Source: Bacteroidota bacterium (lineage in GTDB: Bacteria; Bacteroidota; Bacteroidia; Chitinophagales; Chitinophagaceae). From it: a stretch of DNA of 39,074 bases. The position numbers and the translations under genes are program-made. The notes under the pieces were generated by a model that did no database searches, was not told where the DNA came from, and saw only the letters and a list, made by a program, of their open reading frames with translations. Numbering within the stretch: the stretch's first letter is position 1; each line of letters opens with the position of its first letter. Where the stretch lies: NCBI GenBank assembly GCA_023416995.1, contig JAEZGI010000060.1, positions 1-39,074 on the forward strand, in the 5' to 3' direction. Shown here piece by piece: positions 1 to 7,263 of the stretch.

Positions 1-1
1 C

Positions 2-341
2 TGGCAGGATATCAGTGATGGCTTGCCACAAACCTGGCAGGCTGATAATGTTGAGCCTGATGGCGTTTTCGCCAACGAAGCGGGACTTTTTATACGTGTC
101 GGGAACGAAATATTCCGGAACAAAAAGTCAACGAGCGATCCATTAGCGGCCGGACCCTCGTACAGCTTCCATAGTGCAGCTTGGAGGATCTTTTTATTGC
201 GGTCATCCGGATGGTGTATTTAAATCATCAGACCATGGAAAAACATGGAAGCTGATTTTTCCTTCGGTTAGCGATTTAGTTTATAATCTTTTTGTTTCCG
301 GGAACATGCTTTATGCTATACCGAGGCCGGGAGGTCGTTGA
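2..341 (+). pseudogene. 3' end of a BNR/Asp-box repeat protein, frameshifted
   Basis: The gene enters from the left edge, so only its C-terminal part is visible. From base 2 one frame reads WQDISDGLPQTWQADN and stays open to 221. The plausible C-terminus is in the next frame from about 147 to 341: PDPRTASIVQLGG, then GVFKSSDHGKTWK, then a stop at 339-341. SSDHGKTWK fits the Asp-box (S-x-D-x-G-x-T-W) of BNR/sortilin-like beta-propellers, which are often secreted in Bacteroidota. The second frame has a stop at 144-146, so one frame cannot cover the whole region and an indel near 145-155 is implied. This may be a true pseudogene or a one-base sequence error. The substrate cannot be inferred. Confidence 0.55.
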
Positions 342-417
342 GACTTCTGCATTAATCTGTTGAATAAAGCAGCATCTTCAAAAAGCCCCCCTAATGCACC
401 GTCTCAACTACTGACGA

Positions 418-449
418 TTTTTGTAGAAAGATTTTTTCACGTACATTTG
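418..449 (+). promoter_or_regulatory. Bacteroidota-type promoter for tRNA-Pro
   Basis: A -33 element TTTTTG (418-423) is followed after 18 bases by TACATTTG (442-449), a full match to the Bacteroidota -7 consensus TAnnTTTG. It lies about 60 bases before the tRNA and in the same direction. Transcription would start near 455. Confidence 0.7.
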
Positions 450-508
450 TCGCCCCCGGTTCAAAAGGGGATCAATATGTTAGCCACAACATATTGGTAT
501 CAAATGTT

Positions 509-582
509 CGGGAAGTGGCGCAGCCCGGTAGCGTACTAGCATGGGGTGCTAGGGGTCGCAAGTTCGAATCTTGTCTTCCCGA
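509..582 (+). tRNA. tRNA-Pro (anticodon GGG)
   Basis: The 74-base cloverleaf is directly visible. The acceptor arm is CGGGAAG (509-515) paired with CTTCCCG (575-581), with discriminator A582. The anticodon stem CTAGC/GCTAG encloses the loop ATGGGGT, which puts GGG at 543-545. The T arm GCAAG-TTCGAAT-CTTGT has the invariant TTCGA. The 3' CCA is not encoded. The GGG anticodon indicates proline, decoding CCC and CCU. It sits between its own promoter and a hairpin terminator, so it appears to be a single-tRNA transcript. Confidence 0.95.
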
Positions 583-586
583 CTTC

Positions 587-619
587 GCCCGCCTTAGCTT
601 TAGCGAAGGCGGGCTTTTT
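587..619 (+). terminator. Rho-independent terminator after tRNA-Pro
   Basis: A nine-base stem GCCCGCCTT (587-595) pairs with AAGGCGGGC (606-614) around a 10-base loop and is followed by TTTTT (615-619). It starts five bases after the tRNA. Confidence 0.85.
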
Positions 620-641
620 CATTTTAACAGTGTGGTTTCAT

Positions 642-680
642 CGCCGGCGGGCTTCGTCGGGCGACGCCCGACTTCCGGCG
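642..680. repeat. GC-rich nested palindrome
   Basis: Inner arms GTCGGGCG (656-663) and CGCCCGAC (665-672) are perfect complements around one base. Outer arms CGCCGG (642-647) and CCGGCG (675-680) also pair. No T run follows, so it is not an obvious terminator. It may be a REP-like element, but only one copy is visible here. Confidence 0.5.
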
Positions 681-823
681 GTTGTAGTTTTACATGAAGA
701 GGTGATGGCTTTCGTTTAGCGTAGAAGTGCGCTTTCTTAAGCCTGGAAGAGCACCGCTTTTTTCGCACTGATTCCTGTTCGAAATACATTGTCTCATATT
801 ATTGTAATGCGGACATTTACCGG

Positions 824-1060
824 ATGTATTATGTTTATATCCTGAAATGCAGCGATGGCAAACATTATACGGGCTGCACATCTGATTTAAAGAAGAGATT
901 TGACCGTCATGTAAACGGCGGTGTTCCAGCTAGAGCGGATCGGATACCAGTAGAGCTTTCATTTTATTGTGGATTCAAAGTAAAATATAAAGCTTTTGAC
1001 TTTGAAAAATATCTTAAGACAGTTTCTGGAAGGGCTTTTCTCAACAAAAGACTGATTTAA
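824..1060 (+). CDS. GIY-YIG domain protein
   Basis: This 78-residue protein is almost entirely one GIY-YIG nuclease fold of the short UPF0213/YhbQ-like type. The start MYYVYILKCSDGKHYTGCT holds the two halves of the motif (YVY and YTG). It is followed by the conserved Arg of the KKRFDRH helix and a FEKYLKT segment with the metal-binding Glu. The family has endonuclease catalytic residues, but the role of these small stand-alone proteins is poorly known; DNA repair or structure-specific cleavage is only an inference. It stands alone downstream of the tRNA and the palindrome. I see no clear promoter. The ATG at 824 places the start right at the domain edge, as is usual for the family. Confidence 0.85.
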   Translation: MYYVYILKCSDGKHYTGCTSDLKKRFDRHVNGGVPARADRIPVELSFYCGFKVKYKAFDFEKYLKTVSGRAFLNKRLI

Positions 1061-1352
1061 GATTAATTTTTTGCTGTCAATACGAAATGTCATTATTCAT
1101 AACTCGCCAGCGTATAAAAAGAATCGTCAGTTGCTTAAGTTCAAAGGGAAATTGCTGAATCTAATAACTTTGATGACGGCATGGCATACATAATCCATGT
1201 TCGGTCCAGAATCAGATAAGTTCGTTATAGCTGAAACTTTAGTAAGAGAAGAACAGCAATCTTTATTTCATCCCCCCACCCAACCCCATCACTCACAAAC
1301 TCTTAGCCTCATATTCTCACTATGCATTATCTTCGCTCAACTTTTTTTCTAC
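1061..1352. other. Intergenic region before the dihydroorotase homologue
   Basis: About 290 bases without a convincing gene. The reading frame of the next gene is open back to 1197, but residues encoded by 1197-1352 show no family similarity. A C-rich stretch lies at 1273-1292. TAACTTTG at 1165-1172 matches a -7 box but has no -33 partner. TATCTTCG just before the start codon is a one-mismatch -7 candidate. The promoter is unresolved. Confidence 0.4.
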
Positions 1353-2618
1353 ATGAAGGTTCTCATAAAACAAGCTGAAATCATCGATCCTTTATCACCC
1401 GACAACGGTACCAAAAAGGATATTTTTATAGACAACGGGATCATCAGGGATTTACAAAACACATCGGACCAACAAGCCGACCAGGTCATTGAAGCCCAGG
1501 GGCTTATAGCCTCACCTGGCTGGGTCGACATTTTCTCCGATTTTGGCGACCCCGGTTACGAATTCAGGGAATCCCTGCAATCCGGAGCAGCAGCAGCCGC
1601 GGCGGGCGGATACACAGACGTATTCGTCATCCCCAACACCAAACCAGTTATCGACAGCAAAACGCAGGTAGAATATATAAAACATAAATCTGCACCGCTC
1701 CCGGTGAACATCCACCCCATCGGCGCCATCACCAAAAATGCCGAAGGACTTGATCTCGCAGAAATGATCGACATGCACACCAGCGGCGCCATCGCTTTCA
1801 GCGACGGACTGCAACCCGTTCAATCAGCAGGTGTGCTGCTTAAAGCACTGCAATATGTAAAAGCTTTCGACGGTGTGGTGATCCAGATTCCTGACGACAA
1901 AACAGTAGGCACCAACGGCCTCGTGCACGAAGGCATCGTTTCCACCCGCCTCGGACTGCCCGGCAAACCCATGATGGCCGAAGAATTATTGGTAGCCAGG
2001 GATATCAAACTGGCACGCTACGCTGATTCAAAAATCCATTTTACGGGGGTAACATCACCAAAATCACTCGAATATATCCGCCGCGCCAAAGAAGGCGGGC
2101 TCAAAGTCACCTGCTCGGTGACGCCATACCACCTGTTCTTCAGCGATGAGGACCTTGTTAACTATGATACTAACCTGAAGGTATACCCGCCGCTGCGCAC
2201 CAAAAATGATATAAGTGCACTTAAAAAAGCGGTTGAAGATGGTACCATCGACTGTATCGCAGCACACCACCTGCCCCACGAATACGACAGTAAGATCCTT
2301 GAGTTTGAATACGCCAAAAATGGCATGATAGGACTTGAAACGACTTTTACCGTTATAAAAACTATCTTCCCACAACTGAGTAACGAAAAATTAGTAAACT
2401 TACTGAGTGGAAATGCAAGACGTATTTTTCAACTGCCAGATGCCTCTGTTCAAAAAGACCGTCCGGCCTGCATTACCTTATTTGATCCAAAAGGTAAAAG
2501 CCAGGTAAACAGGGCTTTTTTTAAATCAAAATCCGCCAATTCGGCGTTTATGGGCATGGAGCTGAATGGCCGTATAGCAGGAACAGTAGCCGGCAACCAG
2601 GTAACAACCTTAAACTAA
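1353..2618 (+). CDS. Dihydroorotase-like amidohydrolase homologue, probably non-catalytic
   Basis: This 421-residue protein has the overall order of class I dihydroorotases (PyrC, third step of pyrimidine synthesis): a Gly-rich AAAAAAGGYTDV segment with PNTKPVID near residue 95, GLVHEGIVSTRLGLPGKP near 190, a NLKVYPPLR block, and GLETTFTV near the end. Every expected zinc or catalytic residue I can align is changed. The DxHxH motif reads D59-I-F-S-D63. The barrel His before the acidic pair is Q178. The HVS motif is replaced by TGVTS (G232). The catalytic Asp of the TDHAPH motif is H305. It probably cannot hydrolyse dihydroorotate. By analogy with the non-catalytic PyrC' of Pseudomonas aeruginosa it could serve as a structural partner of aspartate transcarbamoylase, which is inference. 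The ATG at 1353 is chosen because family similarity begins there. It is first in a run of tightly spaced genes. Confidence 0.85.
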   Translation: MKVLIKQAEIIDPLSPDNGTKKDIFIDNGIIRDLQNTSDQQADQVIEAQGLIASPGWVDIFSDFGDPGYEFRESLQSGAAAAAAGGYTDVFVIPNTKPVIDSKTQVEYIKHKSAPLPVNIHPIGAITKNAEGLDLAEMIDMHTSGAIAFSDGLQPVQSAGVLLKALQYVKAFDGVVIQIPDDKTVGTNGLVHEGIVSTRLGLPGKPMMAEELLVARDIKLARYADSKIHFTGVTSPKSLEYIRRAKEGGLKVTCSVTPYHLFFSDEDLVNYDTNLKVYPPLRTKNDISALKKAVEDGTIDCIAAHHLPHEYDSKILEFEYAKNGMIGLETTFTVIKTIFPQLSNEKLVNLLSGNARRIFQLPDASVQKDRPACITLFDPKGKSQVNRAFFKSKSANSAFMGMELNGRIAGTVAGNQVTTLN

Positions 2619-2623
2619 ATATC

Positions 2624-3160
2624 ATGGAACAAACAAAAACCAACACGGCATTAACTTATGGTCTTATCGGTGGTATCATTACCATCGTTTATATGTTACT
2701 GTTATACATCGGTGGACTTGAAATTTATACCGGCATTCTTGCGTTTGGCGCATACCTGATTCCTATTGTTACCGCAGTGATGGGTGGCATAAAAGAGAAA
2801 AAACTGCAGGGCGGTTACCTCAGTTTTAAAGGAGCGCTTAAAACCGTGTTCCTCATATTCCTGATTATATCGTTACTTACCACAATTTTCAATCACCTTC
2901 TTCTGAACGTTATCGATGTTCCTTTCCGCCAGGCACTGATGCAGGATGCGGCGGTGAAGATGGAAAAAATGATGACTAAGCTTGGTGCTCCACAGGATAC
3001 CATAGATAAAGCATTAAATGATCTCGATAACCCTGAAAACTATTCGTTTGGTAAAATCATGCTCGGATTTTTCTGGGGTGCGATCGTATGGTTTATCATC
3101 TCACTGATCATTGCCGCGATTATAAAAAAGAAAAGACCGGAATTCGAAAATCAAATCTAA
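2624..3160 (+). CDS. DUF4199 domain membrane protein
   Basis: A 178-residue integral membrane protein with about four hydrophobic helices: residues near 10-30, 35-55, 70-95 and 150-170. A charged soluble stretch lies between the third and fourth, and a basic KKKRPEF tail follows. The pattern, including a GGIKEKKLQGGYLSFKGA loop after the second helix, fits DUF4199, a Bacteroidota family of unknown function. It begins five bases after the dihydroorotase homologue and ends four bases before the GT2 gene, so the three are almost certainly cotranscribed. From memory, DUF4199 proteins commonly sit beside such a GT2 and a dihydroorotase in Bacteroidota. A role at the membrane with the glycosyltransferase is only an inference. 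Confidence 0.8.
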   Translation: MEQTKTNTALTYGLIGGIITIVYMLLLYIGGLEIYTGILAFGAYLIPIVTAVMGGIKEKKLQGGYLSFKGALKTVFLIFLIISLLTTIFNHLLLNVIDVPFRQALMQDAAVKMEKMMTKLGAPQDTIDKALNDLDNPENYSFGKIMLGFFWGAIVWFIISLIIAAIIKKKRPEFENQI

Positions 3161-3164
3161 GTTG

Positions 3165-4106
3165 ATGGATCTGTCCATAGTTATACCCCTGAAGGATGAA
3201 GAAGAATCGTTGCCGGAACTATGTGCCTGGATAAAACGTGTCGTGGATGAACATCAGTACAGCTATGAGATTATCCTGATCGATGATGGCAGCGTCGACA
3301 ATTCGTGGGCCGTCATAGAAAACTTAAGACAAGCCAACCCCCATATAAAAGGCATAAAGTTTCAAAGAAACTACGGTAAATCCGCAGCGCTCAACGAAGG
3401 CTTTAAAGCCGCTCTGGGAGATGTTGTGATTACAATGGATGCAGATCTCCAGGATAGTCCCGACGAGATACCCGGTTTAAGAAACATGATCATCGTTGAA
3501 GGTTATGATATGGTAAGCGGCTGGAAAAAAGTGCGCTACGATAATACGCTCACCAAAAACATCCCATCAAAGTTTTTCAACTGGGCCACCCGCAAAAGTT
3601 CAAAAATACCACTGCACGATTTTAACTGCGGACTGAAATCTTACCGCAGAAAAGTCGTCAAAAGCATCGAAGTATATGGTGAGATGCATCGCTATATCCC
3701 GGTATTGGCCAAATGGGCAGGGTTCAGAAAAATAGGCGAAAAAGTGGTGGAACATCGCCGCAGAAAATATGGCGTAACCAAATTCGGATGGGAACGTTTT
3801 ATAAACGGTTTTCTTGATCTTGCCTCCATTATGTTTGTGGGCAAATACAGCAAAAGACCCATGCACTTTTTTGGACTGCTGGGTACTTTCTGCTTCCTGC
3901 TGGGGCTCGGTATTGTGATTTTCCTGATCATCAGCAAAATCATCGACCCGGCAAAATATGTCAGTAACCGTCCGCCTTTTTATATCTCCCTAACGGCTAT
4001 GATCATCGGCACACAACTGTTCATGGCCGGCTTCCTGGGCGAACTCATTTCAAGAAATTCTTCGACCAGGAACAATTACCTGATCGAGAAAAAAGCGGGT
4101 TTATAA
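3165..4106 (+). CDS. GtrB/DPM1-like family 2 glycosyltransferase
   Basis: The 313-residue protein opens with LSIVIPLKDEEESLPEL, the GT-A fold signature of family 2. IDDGS follows near residue 40 and the metal-binding DADLQDSP near residue 103. NCGLKSYRR and RRRKYGVTKFG are typical of polyprenyl-phosphate glycosyltransferases. The C-terminus has two membrane helices (about 230-255 and 270-295). Such enzymes transfer a hexose from a nucleotide sugar to undecaprenyl phosphate for later use outside the membrane. The sugar cannot be read from the sequence. The ATG at 3165 is preferred over the in-frame TTG one codon earlier. It is followed two bases later by a GT4 gene, which supports a joint role in surface glycan or lipid-linked sugar synthesis. 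Confidence 0.85.
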   Translation: MDLSIVIPLKDEEESLPELCAWIKRVVDEHQYSYEIILIDDGSVDNSWAVIENLRQANPHIKGIKFQRNYGKSAALNEGFKAALGDVVITMDADLQDSPDEIPGLRNMIIVEGYDMVSGWKKVRYDNTLTKNIPSKFFNWATRKSSKIPLHDFNCGLKSYRRKVVKSIEVYGEMHRYIPVLAKWAGFRKIGEKVVEHRRRKYGVTKFGWERFINGFLDLASIMFVGKYSKRPMHFFGLLGTFCFLLGLGIVIFLIISKIIDPAKYVSNRPPFYISLTAMIIGTQLFMAGFLGELISRNSSTRNNYLIEKKAGL

Positions 4107-4108
4107 TC

Positions 4109-5248
4109 ATGGGTAAGAAGGTGGTTTTGATAGGACCCGCGCACCCGTTACGTGGTGGTCTTGCAAGTTTTGATCAACGACTCGCAAAGGCATTTAATGA
4201 TCAGGGCGATCCTTGTACCATCTACTCGTTTTCGTTACAATACCCGGGTTTCCTGTTCCCGGGCACCACACAATATTCATCCGAACCAGCACCCGCTGAT
4301 CTTCATATTGAAACAAAGATCAATTCGGTGAACCCGGTCAACTGGCTCAGCGTTGGAAACGAACTAAAAAACCTGAAACCCGATCTGGTAGTAGTACGCT
4401 ATTGGCTGCCATTTATGGGCCCGGCATTGGGGACGATCCTGAGACAGGTACGCAAAAACAAACACTCGCGTATTGTTGCTATCACCGACAATGTGATCCC
4501 ACATGAAAAACGCCCGGGCGACAAACCATTCACAAAATATTTCCTGAAAAGCTGTGATGCCTTTATCACGATGAGTGAAAAGGTGATGAAGGACCTTCGA
4601 ACCTTCACCACATCAAAACCAGCAAAACAGGTACTGCACCCTTTGTATGATAATTTTGGTGAACCGGTTGAGACGGCAGTCGCACGTAAACATCTACAGT
4701 TACCTGCCGATGCTCCGATCGTATTGTTCTTTGGTTTTATCCGCAAATACAAAGGGCTCGATCTATTGTTTGACGCGATGAAGGTTTTGCGTGACAGCTA
4801 TCCTGCAGGGAAAGAAATCCGCCTGCTGGTAGCCGGTGAATATTATGAAAATGAAGCTCCCTACCTGGAACAAATTGAACGATTGGGCATCGCAGATCAA
4901 TTGATTTTAAAAACACAATTCATTGCAGATAGTGAGGTTAAATACTACCTGGGTGCTGCCGATGTGGTGATCCAGCCATATCGCAACGCTACACAAAGCG
5001 GTGTTACTCCCCTTGCCTATCATTTTGAAAAGCCCATGATCGTTACCAATGTCGGGAGTTTACCGGCCCTGGTGCCCCACGAAAAGGTGGGTTTGGTTTG
5101 TGAACCTGAGCCGGATGCGATTGCGCAGGCGATGGTAAGATATTTCGAATTGGGTGAGCAATTTTTTATTGAGCAACTTCGTATAGAGAAAGAAAAGTAT
5201 TCGTGGCAAAAATTAACCGGTGCCATTTTTAAAGTGGCCGGTTTTTAA
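4109..5248 (+). CDS. Family 4 glycosyltransferase
   Basis: 379 residues with a GT-B architecture. The N-terminal half starts VVLIGPAHPLRGGLASFDQRL, with a Gly-rich loop typical of the acceptor domain. The C-terminal half carries VLFFGFIRKYKGLDLLFDA near residue 210 and QPYRNATQSGVTPLAYHFEKPMI near 295, the nucleotide-sugar site, although the usual EX7E pair is not clear. It presumably works in the cytoplasm, adding a sugar to a lipid-linked or surface glycan. It follows the GT2 by two bases and precedes the heptose genes by 21, so a heptosyl donor is possible but unproven. No signal peptide or membrane helix is seen. Confidence 0.8.
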   Translation: MGKKVVLIGPAHPLRGGLASFDQRLAKAFNDQGDPCTIYSFSLQYPGFLFPGTTQYSSEPAPADLHIETKINSVNPVNWLSVGNELKNLKPDLVVVRYWLPFMGPALGTILRQVRKNKHSRIVAITDNVIPHEKRPGDKPFTKYFLKSCDAFITMSEKVMKDLRTFTTSKPAKQVLHPLYDNFGEPVETAVARKHLQLPADAPIVLFFGFIRKYKGLDLLFDAMKVLRDSYPAGKEIRLLVAGEYYENEAPYLEQIERLGIADQLILKTQFIADSEVKYYLGAADVVIQPYRNATQSGVTPLAYHFEKPMIVTNVGSLPALVPHEKVGLVCEPEPDAIAQAMVRYFELGEQFFIEQLRIEKEKYSWQKLTGAIFKVAGF

Positions 5249-5269
5249 GAATTATTAAAACGTATCAGT

Positions 5270-5854
5270 ATGATGAACCATAAGGTTAAAAGTATAATCA
5301 GTGAATCGATATCCGTAAAGTCAAACTTACTGGGCGATGAAGAATTGCTTGCACGTGTTTCGGAAATAGTTGACAAAATGGTCGCTGCCCTGCGCAAAGG
5401 CAACAGGATCTATTTTTGTGGGAATGGTGGTAGCGCCGCGGATGCACAACATCTCGCCGCAGAGTTTTCAGGCAGGTTTTATATAGATCGTGATGCATTG
5501 CCCGCCGAAGCTTTGCATTGCAACACTTCTTATTTAACAGCCGTTGCTAACGATTATAGTTATGATGTGGTCTACGCCCGTCTCATCAAAGGTCTGGGTA
5601 ATAAAGGTGATTTCTTACTCGGTTTATCTACTTCAGGTAACTCAACCAACATAGTCAAAGCTTTTGAGGTAGCGCGTGAGAAAGGTATTATCACCGTGGG
5701 ACTGACCGGTGAAAGCGGTGGACAAATGAAAGAATTAAGCGATTACCTGCTAAACGTCCCTTCTAAAAATACTCCAAGAATTCAGGAAAGTCATATCCTG
5801 CTTGGACATATCATCTGCGAACTGGTAGAGGAAAAGTATTTTGAAAATCGTTAA
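5270..5854 (+). CDS. gmhA: Sedoheptulose 7-phosphate isomerase (phosphoheptose isomerase)
   Basis: A 194-residue SIS-domain protein. GNGGSAADAQHLAAEFSGRF (around residues 51-70) is the GmhA signature, with the catalytic Glu in AEFSGRF. STSGNSTNIVKAF is the phosphate loop. The QESHILLGHIICE helix near the C-terminus carries the catalytic His. GmhA converts sedoheptulose 7-phosphate to D-glycero-D-manno-heptose 7-phosphate in the cytoplasm, the first step to GDP- or ADP-heptose. The length matches the family. Two adjacent ATG codons open the gene; the first is given here. It is followed by a nucleotidyltransferase seven bases later and a GmhB-type phosphatase, which supports the assignment. Confidence 0.9.
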   Translation: MMNHKVKSIISESISVKSNLLGDEELLARVSEIVDKMVAALRKGNRIYFCGNGGSAADAQHLAAEFSGRFYIDRDALPAEALHCNTSYLTAVANDYSYDVVYARLIKGLGNKGDFLLGLSTSGNSTNIVKAFEVAREKGIITVGLTGESGGQMKELSDYLLNVPSKNTPRIQESHILLGHIICELVEEKYFENR

Positions 5855-5861
5855 GACCGAT

Positions 5862-6575
5862 ATGATCAATGAAGCAATCATACTCGCGGGTGGGCTCGGA
5901 ACGCGTCTGCGCGAACATGTGCCTGATGTTCCGAAATGTATGGCACCCGTTGCCGGCAAACCTTTCCTGTCGTATGTTATAGACTACTTCGCCGCGCAAG
6001 GAATCAATAGTTTCATATTTGCCCTCGGTTATAAAAGCGAAATGATCACAGATTACCTGGATCAGCAGTATCCCGGTTTAGAAAAAAAATACTCGATCGA
6101 AACAGAATTACTTGGAACAGGCGGCGCAATCAAACTCGCCTGTGATAAAGCAGTCACCGATAATCTGCTCGTATTAAACGGCGACACTATTTTCAAGATA
6201 GATGTGCAGCAGTTTGCCTCTTTTCATACCGCAACGAAAGCTGATTGCTCGCTTACACTGAAACCGATGAAAAATTTCGACCGGTATGGTGCGGTGGTTG
6301 TCAATAACGAAAACCGCGTTACAAATTTCAGTGAAAAACAATTTTACCCTTCCGGTCTGATTAACGGTGGTGTATATGCGCTGAATCGTTCAGCGTTTTT
6401 GAAAGAGCAACTTCCAAAGAAATTTTCTTTTGAAAAAGATTATCTCGAGGCGCTGGTTGCAGACAGGAACATGTTCGGTCAGGTGCAGAACGAATATTTT
6501 ATCGATATAGGCATTCCGGCTGATTATGACCAGGCGCAAACTGATTTTGCTTCGTCCGGGACAACCGGTTTGTAA
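5862..6575 (+). CDS. Sugar-1-phosphate nucleotidyltransferase, HddC-like
   Basis: 237 residues of a GT-A-like nucleotidyltransferase. The start IILAGGLGTRLRE, followed by VPKCMAPVAGKPFL, is the NTP-binding signature. LNGDTIFKID near residue 110 carries the metal-binding Asp, and NGGVYALNR lines the sugar site. Placed between gmhA and a GmhB-type phosphatase, it most likely makes nucleotide-heptose, as HddC (D-glycero-alpha-D-manno-heptose 1-phosphate guanylyltransferase) does. The choice of GDP is inferred from similarity to HddC rather than to the bifunctional HldE. A mannose- or glucose-1-phosphate substrate remains possible. The ATG at 5862 is preferred over an in-frame TTG at 5841 that would overlap gmhA. 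Confidence 0.8.
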   Translation: MINEAIILAGGLGTRLREHVPDVPKCMAPVAGKPFLSYVIDYFAAQGINSFIFALGYKSEMITDYLDQQYPGLEKKYSIETELLGTGGAIKLACDKAVTDNLLVLNGDTIFKIDVQQFASFHTATKADCSLTLKPMKNFDRYGAVVVNNENRVTNFSEKQFYPSGLINGGVYALNRSAFLKEQLPKKFSFEKDYLEALVADRNMFGQVQNEYFIDIGIPADYDQAQTDFASSGTTGL

Positions 6576-6644
6576 ATTTCATACCCATGCCTCGTAATTA
6601 TAAAATGTAGTTCAACCGGGGCATCCGAACACAACAATAGAATT

Positions 6645-7196
6645 ATGCTGAATCTGCAGGATATTGATAAATCATGGACACTTTTTCTCGACCGGGATGG
6701 TGTAATTAATGTCGAGAAATATGAGGATTACATTTACAAATACGATGAGTTTGTGTTTTATGAAGGTGTAACCGAGGCGATAAGGATAGCGACAGAAAGG
6801 TTTGGAAGGATCGTTATCGCTACCAACCAACGGGGTGTAGGGCGCGGCCTTATGACCGAAGAAGCCTTAAATGACATCCACAAAAACATGCAGAATGACA
6901 TTGCGCTGGCTGGCGGGAAGATCGACAAGATTTATTACTGCATTGCACTTGATAACGACAGCCCCTGTCGGAAACCTAACACTGGTATGGCGATCGCGGC
7001 GAAAACCGATTTCCCGGAGATTGATTTCTCCCGCTCGGTGATGGTAGGCAATAATATCAGCGATATGGAATTTGGCCGCAACGCAGGCATGCACACGGTG
7101 TTTTTAAAAACCACCCACCCACAACACGCTAAACCAACAGCTTCTATCGACCTGGTCTTCGACAGCCTGTACAATTTTGCAAAAGCTTTGCACTAA
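6645..7196 (+). CDS. gmhB: D-glycero-D-manno-heptose 1,7-bisphosphate phosphatase-like HAD protein
   Basis: A 183-residue HAD-IIIA phosphatase. FLDRDGVIN (nucleophile D16, general acid D18), IATNQRGVGRG (motif II) and CRKPNTGM followed by VMVGNNISDMEFGRNAG (motifs III and IV) are all present. GmhB removes the C7 phosphate from heptose 1,7-bisphosphate. In canonical GmhB a zinc loop with one His and three Cys precedes RKP. Here the loop reads CIALDNDSPCRKP, keeping two Cys and lacking the His and one Cys, so zinc binding is doubtful. The histidinol phosphatase domain of HisB is related, but the neighbouring gmhA argues for GmhB. A 69-base gap separates it from the previous gene. Confidence 0.8.
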   Translation: MLNLQDIDKSWTLFLDRDGVINVEKYEDYIYKYDEFVFYEGVTEAIRIATERFGRIVIATNQRGVGRGLMTEEALNDIHKNMQNDIALAGGKIDKIYYCIALDNDSPCRKPNTGMAIAAKTDFPEIDFSRSVMVGNNISDMEFGRNAGMHTVFLKTTHPQHAKPTASIDLVFDSLYNFAKALH

Positions 7197-7251
7197 TCAT
7201 AAAATTTTACTACTCTTTTCCCGTTCGATGATGTCAACAAGGCTTAAAGTT

Positions 7252-7259
7252 TAGTTTTG
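7252..7259 (+). promoter_or_regulatory. Putative -7 promoter element for the 7264 gene
   Basis: TAGTTTTG matches TAnnTTTG. It ends only four bases before the ATG, so transcription would begin almost at the start codon and give a leaderless or nearly leaderless mRNA. No good -33 element is seen. Confidence 0.45.
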
Positions 7260-7263
7260 CGTT

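Noticed and set aside
509..582. tRNA-Pro as the attachment site of an integrated element
   Set aside because: No integrase, no repeated tRNA 3' end within the window and only housekeeping genes downstream.
1165..1172. TAACTTTG as promoter of the dihydroorotase operon
   Set aside because: No -33 element at the right distance and the resulting leader would be about 175 bases; left as unresolved.
1197..1352. Upstream extension of the dihydroorotase homologue frame
   Set aside because: Residues are low-complexity and unlike the family, which begins at the ATG at 1353.
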